NCBI GenBank assembly: GCA_905221605.1
Contig: CAJNDS010002291.1
Coordinates: 427,501 to 491,500, forward strand
Reading direction: 5' to 3'
DNA: 64,000 nucleotides
DNA from: Symbiodinium natans
Taxonomy: Eukaryota; Sar; Dinophyceae; Suessiales; Symbiodiniaceae
A program made the translations under genes and the position numbers. Below the pieces are notes generated by a model that was not told where the DNA came from, ran no database searches, and worked only from the letters and a program-made list of their open reading frames with translations. Below are positions 55,901 to 64,000 of the stretch, one piece after another (the stretch's first letter is position 1; each line of letters starts with the position of its first letter).

Positions 55901-58188
55901 AAACATTCTGCCAAGCGTTAGGAGGTGGGCTGCATGAAAAATCTTATCGTGCGAGCGGAGGAGACGTGGGGACGTGCCGCGCTGCGAACTATGGAAGAGC
56001 ATGGAAGGCGGTGTATTACATGTGCGGGTCCGAGAGGGACCGGGAGTGGGAAGGAGGGAGGGGGAGGGTGGGAGGGCGAGAGTTTAATGAGAGAGAGAGA
56101 GAGAAAGAACAAACGACAGAACGTGTACTTATTCACGACGCAGCGAAATGCGCGACATGAGCCGTTTACCAGGTTTGAGCTGACCCATAGTGGCGGATGG
56201 CAAACTATGCTCGGCCTGTAGTGGAGAAGGCTCGCAAGAGACCTTTTGCAAAGAATGATGATTCGTTATGCGGAAATAAGAGGTCAGCGTTTGGTATGCT
56301 TGGTTTTTCATGCCTGGGCCCTGGAAAATGGTATGAAGGCTTGAGCCTGTCATGGTGTTGCCGGATAGAAACCGATGCAAGAAAGGTCATACGTAACCGC
56401 TTGACGAGGGTCAGACTATGAACCAATAAGTTGCATCCTTTTCAAGTGACGCTTGGAAAAAAATTGGGAGTTTGTTCAAGTCACAGGGATGGTGGGTGTT
56501 TTCTTAGTCTTTCGATGATAATGCTTGGAAACCAAGGATATGTCCTAAGAGGGAAGGAGAACTAATCACTGCAATCCGCTCTCCCTAGACACCCCGTCAA
56601 ACATCGCTTATTATCAGCTGTTTCGAGCCAACGCATTCAACTCGCACCCTGCTATTCAATGAATGATTATCACGAAAAAGACATATAATGTCCAGAGTTG
56701 ATTGCGAGTCAGCGATGGTTCCGTGTCAGAACAAGCCGAGTGTCACTGTAACGGGTGGGAGGTCCAGCGGGGAAGCGGCTATTAGTCAAGGTTCAGCCAA
56801 AAATCTGTTCTCGCTACTTTTGATGCTAAGGACAACCATGAGAACCTGGGAGAAGGTTCTTATTGAGCAGTTCTGAAACTCGCACATTTGGTGAGCACTC
56901 TCAGGTTTGGGTTTTGGGCCCAAGCGTAAAGGATGGGGTTCCAGGTGCACTGAAAAGAGAAAGCTTTTTTTACATTAAAAGTTTCCAGCACACCTAAAAG
57001 ATCACTCAGCTAGCCAAAGAAGAAACCAGGGCCATGTTCTGAACGGAAAGGCTATAGATAGCAACCCATGGACCCGTATTGAAGTTAGGTCTTTTGGGCA
57101 GGGGTGGAAGCCACGTTGCTCAAACCTCTCGTCAGCTTCAAGGGTTTGTGTTTACAAAGCATAGGAATTTTGCAGAGTGAGAGGGGTGTGCTGCAGCGGC
57201 AGTTAATGGGTTGACGTGATAGGATATAAAAGTCGGTTGCAGGAGTCGGAAAGGGAAAAAGGGTGTTGCGGTGGACCTCGTTGGCCAAGATTAAGGGCTA
57301 GGTCATCAGGATCAGGTTCCAAGAGTACTGGCATAGCACGTCTTTCTTCTTCTTTAGTTCGGGACGAAAATCACAAGTCCCTCTCGATATAAAGAGGTTC
57401 CATATCGCGTCGATATGCATATTCAATGTTGAAACACAAGTTCGTTGAGGAGTTTCACTACAAGGTCTTCTGCTGATTATGAGTTTAAGTGTATTAACTG
57501 GGACTTGGCGGACGATGAGATCTGACCGCAGGTTGATGCTCGTAGTGCGATTCCGCTTCAGCTCGTCGTGGCCACGACTGACCGCCGGCCCTGCAGCCAA
57601 ACGGCGGAAGGGCAAACATCGCTGGCATTAATCACGTCTGTCAACGACTGAGAAGCCTGAGGGGCCTTGCTGACATCTCTACTGGAGGTCATCTTTTTCG
57701 CGAATCATCAGAATCATTACGGGCGATTTTTCTGAAGGGTCGGCACAGCACGACTTTTCGGAGAATGCTGCGCTGACGACTTGCAAAGGACAACCTTGCA
57801 CTGCGCTGGGATTCTGCACTCGCAGTGCAGGAAAAATATTCCATTGGCCATGAGGCTGAGGCGCACGGTCCAGTCCATTCCTTGGAGCCTCGAGCAGGAG
57901 AAGTTTCGGTCGAAGGAGACGTATGTGAAGTAGCTGGGGCTGTGGGAGAGCAGTTGCGGTGTATCCCCCAAATCTTATGGGAATCAAAAGCAGCCAGCGA
58001 CAATACCTGTAAGCGCACGGCTTCTAACGTTGGTGACAGTTCTGCAAAATCGATCCAGGCCATGGTCGGCTTGTCGATCCGGTGTTGTGGGCATGGTGAA
58101 AAGTAACGATGCGCCTGCGTCTGATTTCGAACCGCAATGATGCTGAGTCGCGATGAAGCTGTCAGTTCCTTTTTTTCCTGGTCGCAGG

Positions 58189-58322
58189 AGGGCCGCAGGG
58201 AATGTCGTTGTCCGCTGCCAAGCGACGGCTGGAGCATTCTGTGATATGCGGAAGGACGCCTATGCACATACTCGTACCTGCAATTCTGGAAGATCAGTCA
58301 CAGATTCCCTCGACTAAGGCAG
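58189..58322 (+). other. Possible exon before the GT microsatellite
   Basis: Preceded by TGGTCGCAG and ending at ACTAAGGCAG before a strong GTGAGC donor. Two frames are open across most of it (one reads MSLSAAKRRLEHSVICGRTP). It may belong to the EF-hand channel gene. Confidence 0.35.
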
Positions 58323-58432
58323 GTGAGCTCTTGCAGTCACAGCCCTCGCTTCCTTCTCCTTTCTTTACTCTCTCCTCTGGTTGGGTTGTCGGTGAGGTGC
58401 TCGTTGGTTGCATCACTTCTTGCCAGGCCAAA

Positions 58433-58623
<191 letters not shown>

Positions 58624-58885
58624 TGAGTGTGTTCGTGCTTGTCGAGCCAACAAATTCTCGTGAACTGGGCCCTCGGCTCTGTTCTTCCCGGGAAGCTCCA
58701 AGGGTTTTTCAAGATCCAGCAAGTCTCAACGAATCAACCTGCAGACCCTGCAGACCGTCCCAAGCCCCGATAGCCTCCGTTTGACTCCAGGTAGCCTCAA
58801 GCGCTCAAGGGATGCTGCAGTTGTGGCGGAGTTCCCTTTTCTTAATGTCGCGTCCCGAGAGCTTTGCCTAGCCGCCCTGTTCCAG

Positions 58886-60447
58886 GACATCTTCCTCGAA
58901 GCAGATGATGATGGAAATGGGGTCCGGACCTTGGCATGGTGGCGAAATGTAGAGCATACGCCGTACGCAGCGTGACCAACAAGTGCTCTTTCCCAACACC
59001 AAGGTCATCACCCGTGCAGAGATGGACCGTGCGGTGAGCAATCCAGCTCCTTGGATGGAGGTGATATGATGGTTTTCATGTTGCCGGTTGGTTTTGGTTT
59101 TGCGTGGTGGTGCTCTATGGTGTTCTTGTTGTTTGCTGAACGGTAAGAGTTTCTGGCAAGTCTTTTCGGGCTGCCGCGTGTTGATGTGCCAACTTTTCGT
59201 GCAAAGATCAGCATGGTGTCAGTACACCGCGGAGCTGATAGTATGGCTGACCACATGCATTTCTGAGCCGGTTTGCAAGCCTACCTAGCTTTTCGCAATC
59301 GTCAGCTGGGCTTTAACTTTGAGTGTTGAGGCTGGCCAGGATTGTGCCAACACATTGCGGTGTTTGGCGAGGGACAGAAACTCCACAGTATGTAGGGAAA
59401 TACCAGCGATTGTCTGGTTTCATGCTTTTCCTGTCAAATCAGAAGATGTAACTGCACGTAGCTGACGCATCAGTTGCACCTTCTGAAAATAGGCCAGTTA
59501 CAAAAAAAGTCTCAGGCATGAGGCAGGAATCTATAAGCTTTCACATGATTGTCTTAAGACCCCGCTTCGGTCCTCATCTTGCCATGTCATAGGGTTGTAC
59601 TTGTCTCTGTTTGTTTTCGTGCTGTTAGGAAAAGTTGTAGGAGGGAAACATGTTTCGGCAGCGTTGCGATAGTATGCCACCGGCCTAATCAATGGGGCTG
59701 GGAGGTCGTGCTGCACTACCTCAGCATCCTCGAGATCGAGGTGGTCATGTCTACTAAATCCAGGGGCCTGCGTACCATAGGCTGAACGGTGTCAATTTGT
59801 TACGCTCCGATAATGCGGAAGTCGGTTAGAAGCTGCCCTTCCGGCAATAAGAGGTTGAGTTTACGACGCCTACGAGCTGTTTCTCCTCATATGTAATAAT
59901 GTACTATCTGCCTCCCACTCAAGCGGCCTTCAAGCTCTCATACATTGAAGTGCAAGTACTGAAGCATGCGTCATACGTCATGTATTGCCTGAAGGGCTGC
60001 TTCTGTTGCAGATCTTCTCCGAGCCCACTGCAGCACCAACTCCGGAGTTTTGACGAGTTCAGGGTTGTCAGTAAAATGCCGCCAGGCTGTTTGTCCCAGT
60101 GTCAAAGCAAAGCAGTTAGTCTCCTTCGCATTTCCGGAAGAAGGTCCACGAAGTGGAGCCTTTGTTTGATCTCTTGGACGATGGGGCGTGCAACTCAAAC
60201 ATGATTCTTTTGCACACTGTTTGCCATGCCATGAGCGGCTCTTCTGTGGGATTTTGCCTCTCAGGATGGACAAGTGACTATCAAGGAGTTTTGTCAAGGC
60301 ATCATGCGCCAGAGCCCCGATGCTTTGCCTCATATTCTGGCCTGGTAGCTCCAGTCGCCAGTCCACAGCTGAGTAGCCGAGTAGCCCCAACTTGCTGTAG
60401 GCTTGAAGGGGCAAGCGCGATCCCTGGATGTCATCTCGATCATGCAT
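58886..60447 (+). CDS. EF-hand C-terminus of a probable voltage-gated cation channel
   Basis: Six short exons join in phase: 58886-58921 (DIFLEADDDGNG), 59004-59045 (VITRAEMDRAVSNP), 59705-59740 (VVLHYLSILEIE), 60144-60185 (VHEVEPLFDLLDDG), 60265-60307 (DGQVTIKEFCQGIM plus one base) and 60401-60447 (LKGQARSLDVISIMH). The first join rebuilds a full 12-residue EF-hand loop (D.D.NGVI...E); a second EF-hand follows with LLDDGDGQVTIKEF. A loop of this type followed by LKGxARSxDV is characteristic of the tails of dinoflagellate Ion_trans channels, where Ca2+ binding would modulate gating. Donors are GT or GC, acceptors all AG|G. The pore and voltage-sensor exons were not found and may lie upstream, within 49.7-58.9 kb. 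Exons after 60447 are unresolved (a possible end QILGDMALRMRTSS at about 60511-60555). An isolated EF-hand protein is the alternative. Confidence 0.8.
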
Positions 60448-63400
60448 GTGCTCAGCCTCGGTTGCTCCTGAGTGTGCTTCTCACTACATTCCTACCACTG
60501 AGCGTTGTCCAAATACTGGGAGACATGGCCCTGAGGATGCGAACATCATCATGACGCAGCTGCAACCTTAGACTTCCAGCTCTATTCTCCATTTACACAA
60601 AGGTGACAAAATGACCACTGTGCCCAAACCAGTTCCAGCATGTCTAAGTTGACAGAACATTACACACGAATATTCCGAAAACTTTCTAGGGAACTGGTGT
60701 TAGGCTTGCCCTAAGCCGGACGAATGAACCATGCATATGTGAGCAACTCCAGAAACGGCATTCTGCTTGCTACTAAGCAAAGCTTGCTGGATGCAATAAC
60801 CGACAAACCTTTCCTGTTGAAGAAGAAGAAGTAGTAGTAGTAACCCCAAAATCCACGCATTCGATCTGTGCCGTTGATACCGAGGTGTCGCGAAGTGAAA
60901 CGAAGCCTCGCGCACATTGAAGCTTACCTCGGGGTGCACTTCCTATTGTTTGCTGAGTTGTTCGGACATGGTCCATGCAGATTGCCATGGCCCGGTTCAG
61001 CATCTGCTGTTGCGGCGTGAAGCACAAGCGCATAGAACGGAGCGTTGAAAAGTAGAGGTCAGCAGCGGTGTCAATGACTCGCGCCGGGACAAGCTCCGAT
61101 CATTGGCGACCAGCCTGCAGTCATCACAGCGAAAGGATTTGCCCGCAAGCATGTCGGCAGGAGGTCTTGTAACTGTATTCGAATCTCTGTCGAATGCTGT
61201 AGCTGTAGCGAGGCCCCAGATGCGTTATGTTGCAGACATCGAGCAGTGAAGGTAACGCTCAGGGAACCACAGCCATGGCCCAGAATCGTCGGCACCAGTG
61301 CGGTGCGATGGAATTGCGGCGTCCCCTGCAAACAAAAGCGAAGCCGAAGCCGAGGTACTGTTCCAAGGCTGTGAATGCGCATGGATGTTGACCAGCAAAG
61401 AAACCCCTACATGTCGCAATACGGTGCATGGGCGAGCGTAAGCAATGTAAAAGTATAATCCACGTTCTCCCATCGACTGAACATCTCACAAAAGTGAACC
61501 ATAATTCTTGAACAGAAAAGTTTTGTCAAGGCTTCTAGCTGCAGAAGCAAGACTAGGTTGTGGCATACTCGCAGAATTATTCGCAAACGCTTGAGCGCGC
61601 CGCCTCGGCAGCCGGGAGGCCCAACGCGGGGCGCATTTTCGGAGAGCAGATAGCCGTGAAGGTAGAGCTCCAGTCCTGTAGAGAAGTCCCAGAAATGAGC
61701 TAAGGGTGGACCGGAGGAAGGTCCAGTGAGGGTCGAGGAGGGGGGTTTCAGACACGGGAGGAGTTTGTGGGGGGGGGGGGGTCCCCGAGGGGTTGGAAGG
61801 GTTGGGCTAGAGCAACGAAGGGTTTGACAACTGACCACTCCACTCACATCTCTGACGCTCCCGCACTCCCACCCATCAGCACCTTTCTCCTGCTCCCAAG
61901 ATAACGAACCAAAAACGCGACGTGTACCACCTGGAAAATTCGCTCGAGGGTGTGTACGTATGTCTCTGCAGTTTTCTCGCCGACAGCGGGTATTGCGGCG
62001 CAGCATCGCGCAAATTTTGTATCTGCAAACATTGTAACACAGGGCGCCCGAGTCTGTTTTTCCAGCTTTCGGTGGCATCCTAAACCCTTTTCACCCCCAG
62101 AGGTTCCATGTTTTTTTTTGCACGGGCTGTTCTGACTTAATGAGGGCAAAGCAGTCGCTGCATTATTGGAGGGTGAGACGAAGAGAACTTGAGATGATTT
62201 CCCTGCCACGCTGCGTGGTAGCTCGGAATTGCCTGTGCATGGAAAGCTGTCATTTCAGGACGACACTGGGTTGGCCAGTGATCTCAACGGTGCCTCTGAA
62301 ACGAATGGAGCGGCTTCCTGAACTTTTTCCGTTAGGTGATGTCTTGTCAGTCTTGTTGGTCGAGTATAGTTTGTGGCCGAAAGGCTGTGTCAGGGTGGAA
62401 ACCACTATGGAACGCATAATACATGAGCGCTTGAGCTCGGCTGCGCAGGGAGCTATCTCGCTTACGGTCGTAAGGCTGCAGCGTTTATAGCCAACGTGCT
62501 ACAGGGTGATCCGTCGATCATATCTTGCAAGAGCTTTCCATCCACGCTGTCACGCCTTGGACAAGCTTGACCAACATACAACTTTTCACCACCTTCAGCT
62601 GGGTGACATGCCCAGGCTGGTTTCACCTGTCCCAAGTGCCCAAACTTGCTGGAATAGTTGAAGTTTCATCGCACCAGCACCCTGAAGATCAAAAGGAGAA
62701 CAAGCGACTTAACTCATCATGCTGGTGGCTTGGATTTCAGACGACACGACGAGCGGCAAAGTATTTCCGGCCGCTTCCTTTTGACCTCACGGCAGCGTGG
62801 GTTAACGGCTACCATCCACTGCGGTGCGGAAAGGGGCGACAAGGGAGAGTGATGAAGGAATCCGGAAGAAATTTGTGGAGCAGACTTCCAAGCAGTCGCC
62901 TTGTTCGGTGTTGCTCGAGTGGGGGACGTGCTTTCACTCACCCCTCGGTGCATGAAGCGACCATGAAGCAGACACATCATCACTACATGTCACAGTGCAA
63001 TCGTGCTGCTGGCGTTGGCTTCTTTATGGAAGCCTAACCAAGCAGCCACCGCCAGGCAAAACATAGCTGCCAGACACTGCTTCAGAGTGACCTTAGACCG
63101 TGGAAGGAGCACACATTGCAGCCATGGCAACAGCTGCGTTATGGGTGGCAATTGGTGGCTGCCTCAGTGTTAAGCTGCTTGTTTGAGATCTTGTCCTTTG
63201 TCTGTTGCGGCGCTGAGAAGTGCCGGAATTAACTTGTATGGCGGTAATGGGATCCAACTGAGCTAGTGCGCGCAGCGCAACAATAAAGTTAACTCAACCA
63301 TTTCTGTGTTGGGCAGGCAAATTCCCACTTGCCTGGCGTAAGTTGGATGATATTCGAGCTTGTATGGGAAGAGGTTGATTTGGGGGGTTGGGCTAGGGCT

Positions 63401-64000
63401 TCGGCTCTTGGCTGTGCTGAATTTGAACATGCGGCGTGTGCGATTGCGCCACCCTCAGAAGTAGTGGAAGACCGGCTTTCAGACAAGCGACTATGAGGTG
63501 CTTTTCTATTCACTGTGTTTTTTATTTGCTCCAAGAAGGACACAGAAGGACCAGATTGACATGCCTGAACGCCAGCGCATCCCGCCGTGCGATTGGTTGA
63601 GAGCTTTTCGGACATGTTTAGAAAGTTTGTGCGGGGCCTTCGGGGCACATCGAGAACATCGAGAACCATGTCGACTGGTCGACACTATTCAATCGGGATC
63701 TGCTTCTGGCGGCTCCGGCTCAGAGGTGCCACTCTCGAAGGCCCGATATGCCTAGACGGCACCTGAATGTTTTCAGCAGGACTCGCATATACCGTCGGAA
63801 GCCGAAACTATTTCAACTATCACTCCAACATGGGTGGTTTCTCGAGACTCTCGAGACACCGGACCGGAAGTTCATGAAACCTCTCCGAGATTGTTGTGAA
63901 CAGTGACTATGCTTTTGACCTGCGCACAGATGCATGTTCGTCTCGTGCACCTGCCTATGGTGAAGATGAGTTCCAGCAGCGCAGGTTGGCTGTCACCAGC
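60448..64000. other. No gene recognised
   Basis: Contains a GAA/GTA triplet patch (60821-60841) and a run of G at 61770-61781. Open frames at 62140-62490 and 62525-63037 on + have ordinary composition but overlap frames on the other strand and show no domains or splice structure I can support. Confidence 0.4.
60821..60841. repeat. GAA then GTA triplet repeat
   Basis: About four GAA units followed by about four GTA units. Confidence 0.85.

Larger units (their letters stand above)
49691..58188. other. Large stretch without a recognised gene
   Basis: No domain-bearing exon was found in 8.5 kb. It may be intergenic or hold introns and unseen 5' exons of the EF-hand channel gene downstream. Repeats inside: T27 at 50791-50817, GTT/GCT triplets at 52900-52955, GA at 56083-56106. 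Weak coding-like frames: 50220-50429 (signal-peptide-like start), 52284-52532, 54281-54430, and 57800-57915 where several frames on both strands look plausible. Confidence 0.4.

Noticed and set aside
56015-56110. Another LINE 3' end (hairpin-like GGTCC..GGACC followed by GA repeat)
   Set aside because: It lacks the GATCGCTG and TATGTGC words shared by the two accepted copies; resemblance is limited to GA richness.

Overview
This is nuclear DNA of a dinoflagellate, most likely Symbiodiniaceae-like. The evidence is: coding sequence broken into 30-130 nt exons; introns that mostly end AG|G and often begin GC (one appears to begin GA) as well as GT; families typical of dinoflagellates (cold-shock domain proteins, DUF4116 repeats, EF-hand ion-channel tails); heavy microsatellite load; and 17 nt of the dinoflagellate spliced-leader sequence embedded in a retroelement. 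I saw no rRNA, tRNA or CRISPR. Nearly all recognisable genes are on the + strand. Most were read by joining short exons, so long open frames are a poor guide here.

Layout. 1-1.7 kb: no gene seen. 1.7-2.7 kb and 8.7-9.9 kb: two paralogous four-exon genes for double cold-shock-domain RNA-binding proteins. Between them, 3.4-7.4 kb: a pentameric ligand-gated ion channel without the Cys-loop cysteines. 11.2-12.2 kb: a 9-bp GC-rich minisatellite with higher-order structure, directly upstream of a family-16-type methyltransferase (12.3-13.3 kb). 15.9-16.3 and 18.3-19.6 kb: exons of unrecognised genes. 20.0-23.5 kb: a DUF4116-repeat gene with roughly one exon per repeat. 24.9-27.7 kb: GT microsatellites, a duplicated block, and a 1.5-kb insertion flanked by a 9-bp target-site duplication with inverted arms of 8-bp repeats; the empty site survives in the second copy of the block. 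28.7-31.2 kb: an intronless plant-type Zn/Cd P1B ATPase. 32.2-36.2 kb: a sperm-tail PG-rich-repeat (SHIPPO-like) gene. 36.4-36.8 kb: an unassigned exon pair. 37.9-49.7 kb: a long non-LTR retrotransposon with spliced-leader relic, ORF1, endonuclease/RT ORF2 with one frameshift, a very long T-poor 3' part, terminal hairpins and a GA-rich tail. 58.9-60.4 kb: the EF-hand C-terminus of a probable voltage-gated cation channel.

The genes do not form a pathway or operon; this is a normal eukaryotic mixture of membrane transport and excitability genes (ligand-gated channel, EF-hand channel, metal ATPase), RNA-binding proteins and a flagellar-type protein, strongly shaped by repeats. The two points most worth following are the foldback-like insertion at 25.1-26.6 kb and the spliced-leader-bearing LINE at 38.0-49.5 kb.
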